Of a DNA stretch of 64,000 bases, positions 1 through 10,365 are shown piece by piece. The notes under the pieces are model-generated. The model saw only the letters and a list, made by a program, of their open reading frames with translations, was not told where the DNA came from and ran no database searches. The translations under genes were made by a program, and so were the position numbers. The DNA is from Ailanthus altissimus (lineage: Eukaryota; Streptophyta; Magnoliopsida; Sapindales; Simaroubaceae), in assembly GCA_946807835.1 (NCBI GenBank), contig OX327684.1, positions 14,594,501-14,658,500 of the forward strand. The letters are read 5' to 3'. Positions within the stretch are counted from its first letter, which is position 1. Each line of letters opens with the position of its first letter.

Positions 1-1
1 C

Positions 2-1696
2 AAGAGTCAACCTATCACTTGCGACTTCTGTGGAGGAAATCATGCTAATTGACAATGCATGGAGACTGCTCAATATGTAAGGGACTTCAACCACAATAAT
101 CCTAATTCAAATTTTTACAATCCTGGATGGAGAAATCACCCCAACTTCTCATGGAGCAACAATAATCAAGGATAGCATTCTAAAGCTCCTCCTAACTTTC
201 AACCACAAGTACAGCAAGAGAAGAAACCAGACATTGAAGACATGCTCTTACAATACATGAAGAAAATAGATGCACTCCTTCAAAGTCAAGCAGCTTCATT
301 TAAAGCCTTAGAAAATCAAGTAGGGCAGCTCGCAACAGCAATAAACAATCGCCCTCAAGGAACTCTACCAAGCAACACCGAAGTCAATCCAAAAGGAAGC
401 GTAGAACAGTGCCAAGCTATTTCCCTAAGAAGTGATAAAATCTTACATGATAACACTCCTCAACCACAGCCTTCAGGGATGATAGAGAAGGAAAAAGAAC
501 CAGTGGTCCAGCAAGATGACGTGCAACCATATAGACCATCTATACCATTTCCTCAGAGATTACAGCAGCTCAGAAACTAAGAGAAGAGTGCTGAGACACA
601 GAAAAATATAGAATCTGGTATTCAAGTACAAGAACAGAAAAATGAAAATGCAGCAGAAGATACTAGTAGAAACCCGCAGAAATAACCCACGCAGTCATTC
701 ACTCCACCACCTCTATTTCCCCAGAGGTTGCAAAAGAAGAAACTAGATAAGCAATTTTCTAAATTTCTTGATATTTTTAAGAAATTACATATTAATCTTC
801 CTTTTGCAGATGCACTAGAACAAATGCCGAGCTATGTGAGATTCATGAAGGACATCCTATCAAAGAAGAGAAAAATAGATGACTTCGAGACTGTGGCCCT
901 GTCGGAAGAGTGTAGCGCTATCCTTCTAAAGAAGCTACCTCCAAAGCTCAAAGATCCTGGGAGTTTCACCATACCATGCTCAATTGGAAATTATGATTTT
1001 GGGAAAGCACTTTGTGATCTGGGAGCTAGCATCAATCTTATGCCATTGTCCGTGTATAAAAATTTGGAACTGAAAGAAGCCAAACCAACAAATATCACAC
1101 TTCAGTTAGTAGATCGTTCTCTCACCTATCCTAAGGGATTAATTGAAGATGTGTTGGTTAAGGTCGATAAATTCATCTTCCCTGTCGATTTCATTATTCT
1201 GGATATGGAAGAAGACAAAGAGATCCCAATCATCCTTGGAAGACCATTTCTAGCTACTGGAAGAACAATCATTGATGTGTAGAAAAGGGAGTTGACCATG
1301 AGAGTACAAGAGGATACAGTCACTTTTAAGGTCTTCAAGGAGATTAAATTACCAGTTGAAAATGGAGACTGTTTCTGTATAAATATGGTGCACCCAAATA
1401 TCAAGCAATTCAAGGATATGGAGACATTAGATCCTCACATCCGAAAAAGAGCATTAAAGCAGAGGAGGGCAAGAGAGAAGAAGAAAAAGCAGCATCACGA
1501 CGAAGCAAGCAAAAAGAAAGAAAAGGAAGAACCATCTATTTGGTCTAAGATTAAAGTCTTTCCGGAGAGACATAAGGAGAATGCAGCAAAAGATACTACC
1601 CGAGGTTTAATTGCAAAAATATGGAAGCCGAAAAAGAAGAAAGCCAGCAAGATCACTTACACAAATGCTTCCATCAGCATCTTCGACCCACCATAA
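2..1696 (+). pseudogene. GYP-1 gag-pro polyprotein, degenerate
   Basis: A single reading frame runs from base 2 to the TAA at 1696, broken by in-frame stops at 50, 173, 578, about 683 and 1280. The start is outside the window. The CCHC-type knuckle CDFCGGNH lies at 20-43, spaced C-x2-C-x3-H-x4-C, with a stop inside it. It is followed by the Athila-type NPGWRNHPNF stretch and a QVGQLA linker. The retropepsin domain is at about 950-1280: DLGASINLMP carries the active-site triplet as DLG (usually D-S/T-G) and ILGRPFLAT is the second hallmark. A basic Lys/Arg-rich tail (about 1440-1696) contains SKIKVF and ends in FDPP. Gag would form particles and the protease would process the polyprotein. The stops mean this copy is dead. 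Confidence 0.85.
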
Positions 1697-1717
1697 AAGA
1701 AAAGAAAGCCCCGTCAA

Positions 1718-1760
1718 GCCGATGACGTTAAATCAAGCGCTACTTGGGAGGCAACCCAAG
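1718..1760 (+). promoter_or_regulatory. Conserved post-ORF motif with perfect hairpin
   Basis: Just after the gag-pro stop comes a GTCAAG...TGACGTTAAA block and then cttgggaggcaacccaag (1743-1760). The latter is a perfect 6-bp stem, CTTGGG/CCCAAG, with an AGGCAA loop. The same hairpin occurs at 16102-16119 in GYP-2 after the corresponding stop. A role as an RNA signal for packaging, RNA stability or translation is inferred only from conservation and position. Confidence 0.6.
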
Positions 1761-3739
1761 GAAAGTATTATTATTATTATTATTATCATTTTTTTTTCTT
1801 TTTTTCAGCATCTTAAAAAAAAAAACCAAGAAATATAGTGCTGCAGCGACAGGTTTTCGTGCGGCCGCGATAGGAAATTTGAGTCATCACCGCCCCCGCG
1901 GTACACTCATTACCACACCAGTGCAAATTCCAGTAATTGTGCAAAAACCAACCTTCAGCGCGGCAGCGACAGACGATTACCGCGGCAGCGCCAAAACATC
2001 ACCCCAACGATGGAGAATCAGTGCGCCAGCGAAATTTGAACAGTGAAGTCTCTTACGTTCACTTCTTTATTTTTCGACATTGGGGACAATGTCCAAATTA
2101 AGTTTAGGGGTGGGAAACACTTTCTTGTGTTTGTTTTGCTGCATAATTTAAGTGATTGATTCTTGTGGGTAAAATTTTTTTTTTAGTTAATTAGTTTTGT
2201 TTTTATTAGGATTTGATAAGATGATCATTAGTCTATGATAAGAAAAAGAATACATGACTGACTTTCTTGTGTTTGTTTTGCTGTATAATTTAAGTGATTG
2301 ATTCTTGTGAGTAAACTTTTTTTTTTAGTTAATTAGTTTTGTTTTTATTAGGATTTGATAAGATGATCATTAGTCTATGATAAGAAAAAGAATACATGAC
2401 TGACTTTCTTGTGTTTGTTTTGCTGTATAATTTAAGTGATTGATTCTTGTGGGTAAAATTTTTTTTTTAGTTAATTAGTTTTGTTTTTATTAGGATTTGA
2501 TAAGATGATCATTAGTCTATGATAAGAAAAAGAATACATGGCTGAATTTATTTTTTTTACAAATCCCTAAGGAATGATAGATACTTGAGACAATTTTGAT
2601 TATCCAAGTTTAGGAACAAGTTCAACTTTATTTATAATCACCATTCTTTTTGAGCACTTTATAAGCATGAATAATTATAACTATTACTTAGAGATACTTA
2701 TGCTTTAGGGAGCAAACCACAGTCTCGAAGACCGACACTCTAGAACTTGTCTTTAATTACCACTTGAGGCGAAATCCTAGGAAACACATGAATAGGGAAA
2801 TGACATTAGGCCATCTTTGGACCGATTGAGCCTTTCTAGCTTACCTTTTAGAGTATATTTATCCATAGTACCCTATTTTGAGCCTAATTATCCATTCTTT
2901 GGTTTAACCACATTACAAGCCCAAGACTTAAAGTTTACTTATCTAGAAATTTACCTGTAACACCATAAACCTTGCATTTGCTTAGAAATACTCTTGAAAG
3001 GAAAGGTTGTGGTGATATGAGAAAAAAAAAAAAGTTTGGATGGTATTTTTCAATCTAAGTTTGGGGGTATTTAAAAAAAAAAGAAAAAAAAGAGAAAAGA
3101 AAAGAGAAAATAAAATACCCCCAGCTTAAGAAAAAGAAGAAATTCTTTGAAAAATAAAGGTTAAAAAGAAGGATGGGAACACAATAAGTTTGGGGGAAGA
3201 GATAATACAAGGAAACGAAAGATCAAGAGATTTCTAGGTAAAAGTCTAAGTGTTCATGGTGTGAATTGAACTTCATATATTTATCCTTTTATCCCACCTT
3301 GACCTTAACCTTACATTACAAGCTAAGTAAAGTCTTAAATAGATCCCTAGACATATGATTTTCTACATTAGTGGAGAGTGATAATAAAGACAAGCTTATG
3401 GAAGTGTCATTATACAAATTAAATGCCGAGACACCATCTTTTCTGTACGAACTAAAGTATAAAGTAAATCAAAGTATGGTTTAGCTTTTCCTTGCTGCTT
3501 TTATACACACACACATGGTGATTGTTCATGAGGAAGAATGAGGGACTAAATAAAGATAATTTAGAATTGTTAAGAGCTATTTATCTACCTTATGGATTTG
3601 TACTATTTCGTCAGCCTTTGAGACAATGATTTTGATCATCTTACTAGTATTAGTATATTTTGTTTTGTTAAATGAGTCAAGTATAACCCTTTGTTTCTCT
3701 CTTAGTTTTATTTTATTGCTTGAGGACAAGCAAGTATTT
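1761..3739 (+). other. GYP-1 3' untranslated internal region
   Basis: No coding capacity is evident here. It starts with ATT and T-rich runs, holds GC-rich GCGGCAGCG-like words at 1855-2035 and a 142-bp tandem triplication (2119-2544), and then runs as AT-rich sequence to the polypurine tract. Phrases such as 'aggccatctttggaccg' and 'gcttgaggacaagcaagt' recur in the matching region of GYP-2 (16120-18012). The sequence is therefore an inherited part of the element rather than host DNA. Confidence 0.6.
2119..2544 (+). repeat. Three tandem copies of a 142-bp unit
   Basis: The unit beginning actttcttgtgtttg starts at 2119, 2261 and 2403, giving two exact 142-bp steps. The copies differ at only a few bases (for example gctgcataat against gctgtataat), so the triplication is much younger than the mutations in the neighbouring gag. 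GYP-2 has related single-copy sequence near 16800-16870. Confidence 0.9.
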
Positions 3740-3754
3740 AAGTTTGGGGGAATT
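3740..3754 (+). promoter_or_regulatory. Polypurine tract of GYP-1
   Basis: The run aagtttgggggaatt directly precedes the LTR start TGATAAAAG. It is the expected plus-strand primer site. GYP-2 has the weaker counterpart aagtttggagtatt before 18013, and GYP-3 has a minus-strand counterpart just above 24860. Confidence 0.7.
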
Positions 3755-5226
3755 TGATAAAAGCAAATTTGTCATATATTTTCTCATGTTTTTATTATTG
3801 ATATTTTATGATTTTATGAGAATAGATGGCTATTTATGTGCTTTATTGTTAATTGTAGAGACTTGAACGAAATTTAAAGAAAGAATGCAAAAGGAGCAAA
3901 AATAGGGACTAAAATGCAAAGTTTTCAAAATATAAGTCCATCACCCCAGCGCCAAGAAAACTATCGCCCCAGCTCTGGAATAGTGATCGAAATTAGAAAA
4001 CGACCTGTTTAAGTCGCGTCTGGCGCTCCAGCGCCGAAGAGTCACCGCGCCAGCGACGATCCAGAGCCCTGGCGCTATCAACATACCGCTCCCGCAATGA
4101 AGCCGTTTTCATGCAGCGCCCCAGCGCCAAGATCACACCGCTCCAGCGGTGATAGCTTTTTCACGCGTTGCCCCAGCGACAATTGCATAGCGCGTCAGCG
4201 GTAGTGCGAGTCCTAGTTCGACGAGAATTGAGATTTTCAAGCTCATATCAATCCCTATAAAAGCCACTTGTTCCCAGCCTTCAAAGATCAATCCACGATG
4301 ACCCAAGAGCACGAGTCTTGGAGAGCAATAGGAGTTTAATTGAAGCAACCTTAGAGAGAGATACAAGACGTTCTTCGGCATCAAGAGTTCCTAAGCAGCG
4401 CAATTTAGAGCAATTCGACGTCTATATCGGTTTGCTAATAATTGTATCATGATTTATAATTATTTTTACTGCTGTTCTCTTGTATCCATGAGCTAAACGT
4501 ATTTTCTAGGGTTAATACTTGAACTCAATATGTGTGCTTAATTGCCATATCTTTTGAACATTTAATAAACTTAGTTCTTTAATATTCAAATTACTTGTGT
4601 TTAGTGCTTCAATATATCTGGCCAATATATGGTGAATGAGTTGGTAATATTATTGATAAACTCTGAAGAGGAATCATAATATTTAGACCTAGGTAATTTG
4701 ATGCATGATTGCAGAGTAACATTCAATGTTATATATGCAAGTTTCAATTTAGGATAGGAATATACCTAATTGGCATGTATGATCAATAAGACATAATCTT
4801 AATGAATCTTAATTTATTACAAGTACCATAGGAATATAGGTATTTGGTAAATTAAGGTATACTTGCATGACCTTGGAAGAGGCTTGTGAATACATTAGTG
4901 TCTTGATCAATAACAAAGACTAAGGGAGTTAAATATTAGAAGATTAATCATTAGAAAGCATATTGAGGGATAGTATTAATCCTAGGTTTTCTCTACGTTG
5001 CTATCTCCCTATTCTCTTTGCATTGTGTTCTTACTTTTATATTTTCTACATTCATTCTTAGATTTTTATTTTTCTGAATAATTATTAGGAAGACACAATT
5101 TTAGTAATTGGTTAAAAAGAAGAAATTATCCCTGTGGGTTCGACATCTGACTAATTAGTCCCTTTATTACTTGCATACGATAGTGTATACTTGCACTTAA
5201 TTTTATGATATAGAAATATCTCATCA
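3755..5226 (+). repeat. GYP-1 3' LTR (1472 bp)
   Basis: Starts TGATAAAAGC after the polypurine tract and ends with ATCTCATCA. Bases 3945-4210 form a GC-rich block of repeated GCGCCAGCG-like words, followed by a TATA box at 4254. The remaining 3' half is AT-rich and contains phrases common to this LTR group, such as 'gcatgtatgatcaata' and 'gatagtgtatacttgc'. The partner LTR is outside the window, so no target duplication can be read. Confidence 0.8.
4254..4262 (+). promoter_or_regulatory. Putative TATA box of GYP-1 LTR
   Basis: ctataaaag lies directly downstream of the GC-rich U3 block and about 500 bp into the LTR, as expected for the Pol II promoter that starts the genomic RNA. Confidence 0.5.
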
Positions 5227-7660
5227 GTGAGGCGACTTGTGGCTGAGAACCCCCCATACTTTCACACTCCTAAGGACATTGTCCACAGTAAGTAGGCGAA
5301 GTATAAGTTTTTAGTCCTAGTTATGAGGTATGGAAAATGCTACATTGACTAGAGGCAAGTTTTGTTGATTTTAGAGTAGAACCCAATCATTGTCAGTCAC
5401 CTTGCCCTTGGTAGTGTGATAGATGTAACTTTCTTTCTTTACTTTGGCATTTCCTAAGTGTATTTTGTCACTCAGGATTCAAAATTGCTTTGATAATTTT
5501 TCAAGTTACCTACTCCCTTTCTTGGTGTCACATAAACATCATCTATGACCTTTAAGAGGGCCTAAACACCTAAGGCCTTAAAGAAAAGTTAGCTAAAGTG
5601 AAGAGGCAAGCCAAGATGCTTACTAAGGATTGTAAGGCTTAGAGGATAAAGTTGAGGAGGCCTAAACTAAAAGGGCCAAAGCTAAAAGTAAGTTCTTAAA
5701 GCTTGAAGTGCAGAAGAAGTTTGAGAAGATAGAGCAATTAAGGTGGTGGTGGCAACTAAGAGTCTAATAAGTGAGTATTTTACTCATAAATCAAGCACGT
5801 CTGAGTTTATTATTTGTGAAAACCTCAAGCATGTGTGTTATTTTGATGAGTTTTTGTGTTATGTTGCAAGAAAGTGAGAAAATAGGACTTAACGGAAATT
5901 TGGCACAAAAATGAGAGATTTTAAAGCTTTGTTACAACTATAGTTGAGAAGATCAAGCGGCTGCACTATTTCCTTGCATAGCCACGCTATGCTAAGCATC
6001 AGGAACCACATTCCCAGCTGAGAGGGTTGCACATTACCTTTGATCAAAAGAACATCCAAGGGTTGATTTAGCCCTTGGATGAGATTGGATGGCTATATTT
6101 TTACTTAAATTGGAGTGCTTTAAATAGCCACTTAAGCCCTAAAAACTTAGAGGGAGGAGAGAGAAGTCACACATTTCAAGGAAGATTGAGGGTCACACGT
6201 TTTTAGAGAGAAAAACTTAGAGGCTAAAAATTCTTGGAGACATTCTTGAGGATTCTTGATGCATTGAAGTTTTGAAGATCATCTCCTTCATAGTTTCTTA
6301 TTCTTCTTCCTTTCTCTATCTTGATTTTAAATTTATATTTGTTGAAATTATTTTAAACATGTTTACCTTTATAAAGTTCTTGGTGATTTTAGTTATGGGT
6401 ATGTCTATGCTTGATTAGATGTTCATTCTATAGCTTGATGTAGCTATTTGCATTATATATGAAATATTTAGTTAATTGTGAACAAAGTTTCATTTTAATT
6501 CATTTTTTTCTCTATATGCTTAATGCTTATAATTTGTTGGGAAATGAATTAGTTCATTTAGATTTTTGAATTTTAATGCTTGAGAGAGATTAATTTATTT
6601 ATTAGATTTGGTAAACACAATCTTAGTTATTATTGAGTTCGGGAGGCTAATAGTACTTTAATGATCAATATAATGATTATTTAATGAATGTTTAGTACGC
6701 AAGTTAGATACGAATATCCAATTGAATGCTTATGCATAAGATTTCATTTAACACTTGAGAAAGATAATGAGGTTAATTTTAAACTTTTGATTAATTTGTT
6801 GAATGGAATTATTTAACAATTACTAAATAAGAAGAACATGAGAAGAATAGAGTAGAGTCAAGACCCTAGAATCTTATATATATATATATAGATTTTCTAT
6901 TTTGTAAAATTATCTATTTTAATTATTGTTTTGTCAATCGCTTTAATTAATTTTACTAGTTTATTTTTCTTTATTTCTCGTAATTAATTTAAAATTGAAG
7001 TTGCTTAGATAAAATTAAGTTGCAAAAACCTATAGTACTTCACATAAATATAAAAAATAATTCTTATGGGACAATACGTTTTCATCCTTATATTACTTGA
7101 GCACAACCTATATGCTTGCGCTTTATGTATATATGCTTGTTACGAATAGAGTCAAACTTTAGAGCTCACTAGGTCAAACAAGATCCTTGAGGTAAAGGTC
7201 ATCAAAGCTAAGGCTACGACAGAGACCTTGAGGAAAGACTTGGTCGAGTTGTCTAAGAGGATTAAGCAATTGTTTAAGGAACTAAAGGCTATTTAAGTTG
7301 CTGATTAGGTGTCCCTAGATGAGATGTGGTCCACTAGGGTTGTGGATGGATTTTCTAAGTGTATGAATGCTTTTAAGGCACAAGACTTAGACCTCAATCT
7401 CTAATGTCTTAAGAATGCATTAGCCACCTAGGCGTGGGAGAAAGGTGCTAAGGACCCAACTTTGGGTGATGGTAAGGACGCTGTTATAGCTAACGTTGCT
7501 CCCTTGGGCATTACTCCTGTTTTTGGCTTAGATGCTTAAGTTGTTATTGTTGTTGATGGGGTCCCCATTGAGGCTGTTTCTCTTTCTATTGCTATTACTA
7601 CTACTCAAACCAAGGATGTGGCTGCCAGAGGATGCCCTTGATGATCCTCATACTACTTAA
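5227..7660 (+). pseudogene. Coiled-coil transposon-type protein remnant, split by an LTR
   Basis: Two stretches flank the LTR at about 5832-7149. The left one (about 5580-5770) reads in shifting frames as a Lys/Glu-rich helical segment (for example KFLKLEVQKKFEKIEQL). The right one reads from 7150 to about 7640 with scattered stops: a charged helix (LRKDLVELSKRIKQLFKEL), then VDGFSKCMNAFKAQDLDLNL, then a Val/Thr/Ala-rich end. A coiled coil followed by a GF-x2-C...DLDL tail resembles plant proteins annotated as 'putative gypsy type transposon' (PF04195-like). That link is weak. An AT-rich tail resembling a transcript 3' end follows to about 7780. No host function is proposed. Confidence 0.35.
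5832..7149 (+). repeat. Solo gypsy-type LTR inside the coiled-coil pseudogene
   Basis: A block of about 1.3 kb opens near TGTGTTATTTTGATGAG and ends near TTGTTACGAATA. It shares its ending (TTACGAA-A) and internal phrases with the well-bounded solo LTR at 48283-50317. It has a TA-repeat at 6870-6890 and the 'accctagaatc' box typical of the group. Coding-like sequence resumes directly after it. No clean 5-bp target duplication was found, so the ends are uncertain by about 10 bp. Confidence 0.5.
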
Positions 7661-8134
7661 TATTGTTTTGTTTTTGTTTTATTTCTCGAATTTGTAACTT
7701 AAAGAACTTATGATGTAAATATTTTCTTTAAGTAATGAAGTAGTTGTATTTCTTCAATAGCCATAGACTTTTTATTGTATTTTATTTATGTCTGAGCATG
7801 TTTCTTAGATTTTATTTTCTTTTTGCCTCTAAGTAATACTTATATGTTTTTTCCTCCGTTAATCTGACCTTGTGCTTGAGCTTAATTTATAATGTATGGT
7901 CTAGGAAAGTCACTTGCTCAAATAGTTAAAACTTATTTAAATGATTAAGTCTTTTTTCTCAATCACCAAGTAATTAATTCTTCTAGAACCCGATTATGGA
8001 CTTAAATATTTAAGTTCAAAGGCGTTGACTCAATAATAATTTAACCTTAAATTGAATAATATATACGTTATTGGTATTCTTTTGAAGATTGCTCGGAACT
8101 TAGCTTCTCTAGATTTTCATCTTTATGAGATGAG
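7661..8134. other. Non-coding AT-rich stretch
   Basis: Holds a TTTTGTTTTTGTTTT run and otherwise unremarkable AT-rich sequence. With 9995-10365 it formed one continuous stretch before the hAT insertion, because the text rejoins as 'gagatgag/tcatctagaag'. I see no gene, RNA or promoter that can be supported. Confidence 0.5.
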
Positions 8135-8660
8135 TAGTGGTGACAAATGAGTCATTCCGCCTATGGGTGGCATGGCCTAGTATGACACAGTAGCGTACCG
8201 TGCTTTGACATAGCAGCGTGTCGTGCTGGAACGACACGACAAATCTAGCCATGCTATGCTAGGCCACAATGTGCGACCTAATATGCTATACTGGCATGAG
8301 CCCATTATGGACCACGTGCCGACATGAGCCCATGATGGGCTGTGCTTATTTCTTAAAATTTTAAAATATTTTAATTTGTTATATATATTTTTAATAATTT
8401 TAATATTTATAATAATTTTTTCTTACAAACATTTAAAATTTGTAATTGCAATTATTTTACAAGTAAAATTTTAGATTGAAAATTTGAAATTATTTTTATA
8501 AAATTATAATTATAATTCATAAATTCATAATTGAAAATTTGAAATTGCAATTACATTAAAGATAAAATTTTATTGATATTAGTCAAGTTTTCAAATCTGA
8601 AATTATATTAATATAAAAATAAATTAAAAAATTCAATATAAATTTATTAAAATATATTTT

Positions 8661-9160
8661 GAGTTTTAATAATTAATTTATGTTACCTTATTTTATTTTT
8701 AGATATTTAATTTTCTTTAAATATTCTAAATAATTTTTAAAAGTCTTTTAATTTTTGTAATTATAAGTATTGTAATAAAAAGAGATAAGTGAAAGTCCTC
8801 AAAAAGTTTCACCAACCAACCATTAGCTTGAACTTTTATCCCACTTCATTTGTCCAACCTTCTCTAGTTACCCCAACTGCTTGCTTCAGAACTCTTATCC
8901 CATCTTAGGGTAAGAGTCCTTAGGCAGAGGATTGGGGTAACTATAAAGGTTGAATGAGTGAAGTAAGATTAAGGTTCAAATTAGTGAGTGGGCAATGGCT
9001 AGTGGTTGGCTTAAATTTCTTGAAAACTCTCACCGGTCTCTTTTTATTACTATATTTATAATTTTAAAAATTAAAACATTTTAAAAAATATTTAAAATAT
9101 CTAAAGAAAATTAAATATCTAAAAATAAAATAAGATAATATAAATTAATTTTTAAACCTT
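8661..9160. repeat. Large foldback (two ~245-bp inverted arms) inside the hAT
   Basis: Arm 1 (about 8661-8901) and arm 2 (about 8908-9160) are inverted copies around the centre atctta at 8902-8907. Examples of pairing are 'tagttaccccaa' with 'ttggggtaacta', and 'gtaataaaaagagat' with 'gtctctttttattac'. Pairing continues outward through AT-rich sequence to gagttttaataatt and its partner near 9160. A transcript through it would fold into a hairpin of about 240 bp. It could be a nested foldback MITE or an inverted duplication of hAT sequence. Confidence 0.8.
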
Positions 9161-9654
9161 AAAATAAAGTTTTTCCAACGATCCTCCTTACACTTTATAG
9201 TATGCCGACAAATGTACATTAAGCCAAAATGATTAGAATAAGTCAAAGTTTGGTTACACGTATTGCAACACAATATTGTAATACGATTATTTTCTGTTTG
9301 TGTTAAACCTTTGACTGTAAAATGATTTAAAAAAAAATTTATTGCGTTATTATGACGTAATTGCAATGCATCTTCATTGCTACTATCTTCGTGAGGTTCA
9401 AAATGAATGTTGTTGTTATTGTTGTCATTTTGGGGTGGTTGAGAATTTCTTTTATAATGATCTATAATTTGAAATTTGTAATTAGATAAATAAAAATTAA
9501 AAAATAAATAAATAATTTGACAGTTGATTAAATTTTGTTTTAAAGAGAGTTGAAACAATTTGAGTTGAGTTAAAGAAGTGAAGTAAGAACTGAGGAAGTG
9601 AGGGGGGAGGGTGCAAGGGTGCCTTTTATAAGGACCCAGCATCCGTCTGATCAT
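9145..9654 (-). pseudogene. hAT transposase N-terminal fragment with BED-type zinc finger
   Basis: 169 codons are open from ATG at 9654. The first 90 residues are low-complexity (Asn/Gln-rich) linker. Residues about 108-160 match the BED finger layout of plant hAT transposases: an aromatic NHFT start, CCNTC, then LTYSNHFG, then RHTIKC. BED fingers bind the transposon ends. The catalytic RNase-H-like region and dimerisation domain are absent. The frame runs out at the outer edge of the foldback, so the deletion and the foldback may have arisen together. Confidence 0.7.
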
Positions 9655-9994
9655 TGATCAACGGTCACAATTGGTGACCATTCATTAAAAACATTAATAA
9701 AATAATTTTAAAAAGGTTACTGCATGTAGTAGCCTTTTTCATTTTTTTTTTATTTTTTTAAAAACTTTTAAATTTTTTAAAAAAAATAGAAAATGGCCCA
9801 TTGGTTGTGCCCATGACATGATCTAATGGGCCAACTATGCAAGCATGGCATGACATGGCTTCTTGCCGTGCTAATGAGTTGTACTAGGCCACGGCCCAGG
9901 TTTTCATGCTGACTCAAACATGAAAGCCCACCTAGGCTTATTTTTGGTTGACCATACCGGCTCAGCATGACTTATTTTCACAACTAGAGGTGAG

Positions 9995-10365
9995 TCATCT
10001 AGAAGGGTACTCTAAACTTATATCTCTTGGGATGAGTCATCTAAAGGGGCTATTGCTTTAACATTTATTAGCTTTCACCTATATTAATTCTCTTAAGGGG
10101 ATAGTTCTCATCCATCAATTGGGCGATCCTATTAAGATCTCGGGTTGAGAGTCGAGTTTGTCACTTTTAGACAAGCTTGCACTTGTACACTCGTCACTTT
10201 AAAATGAAATGTAGAAAGGGAAGATTGTATTTATAATTTTGAATACTCTTCTACAATCTTAAGATAATTTTGAAAATAAAGTAAAGATATATATTTATGG
10301 ATAGTATTTCTTTATGAGCTATGCATTCTAGGGCTTTCTAACAATCCTGTCATCAGCTTATTTGA
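9995..10365. other. Non-coding stretch between hAT and GYP-2
   Basis: Continuation of the pre-hAT sequence. It contains near-repeats 'gagtcatctagaaggg' and 'gagtcatctaaagggg' about 45 bp apart. No coding frame, RNA gene or promoter was recognised. Confidence 0.4.

Larger units (their letters stand above)
1..5226 (+). mobile_element. GYP-1: Ty3/gypsy (Athila-like) element without polymerase, 3' part
   Basis: The window opens inside gag. Reading rightwards come the gag zinc knuckle, an aspartic protease, a lysine-rich tail, about 2 kb of untranslated sequence, a polypurine tract and one LTR ending at 5226. The 5' LTR and the start of gag lie outside the window. No reverse transcriptase, RNase H or integrase lies between protease and LTR, so the element must depend on enzymes from a partner. 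The layout matches GYP-2 and GYP-3, so the missing pol looks like a family feature rather than one deletion. Assignment to Athila-like gypsy rests on the gag linker and retropepsin motifs. Confidence 0.8.
8135..9986. mobile_element. Non-autonomous hAT transposon
   Basis: Ends are imperfect inverted repeats: TAGTGGTGACAAATGAGTCAT on the left, and TAGTTGTGAAAATAAGTCAT read on the minus strand from the right. The flanks carry an 8-bp duplication, GAGATGAG (8127-8134) and GAGGTGAG (9987-9994), one mismatch in eight. TIR length and an 8-bp duplication are hAT hallmarks. Subterminal regions are rich in GGCATGGC/CCATGCCA-like words in both orientations, as in plant hAT elements, where they bind transposase. 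At 1.85 kb only an N-terminal transposase fragment remains, so the element could move only with a helper. Confidence 0.85.

Noticed and set aside
1126..1413. Minus-strand open frame opposite the protease
   Set aside because: Shadow of the GYP-1 gag-pro frame. It has no motif and lies wholly within coding sequence on the other strand.
6870..6890. TATA-rich run as a promoter
   Set aside because: A simple TA repeat in the 3' half of an LTR with no downstream gene; it is a microsatellite.
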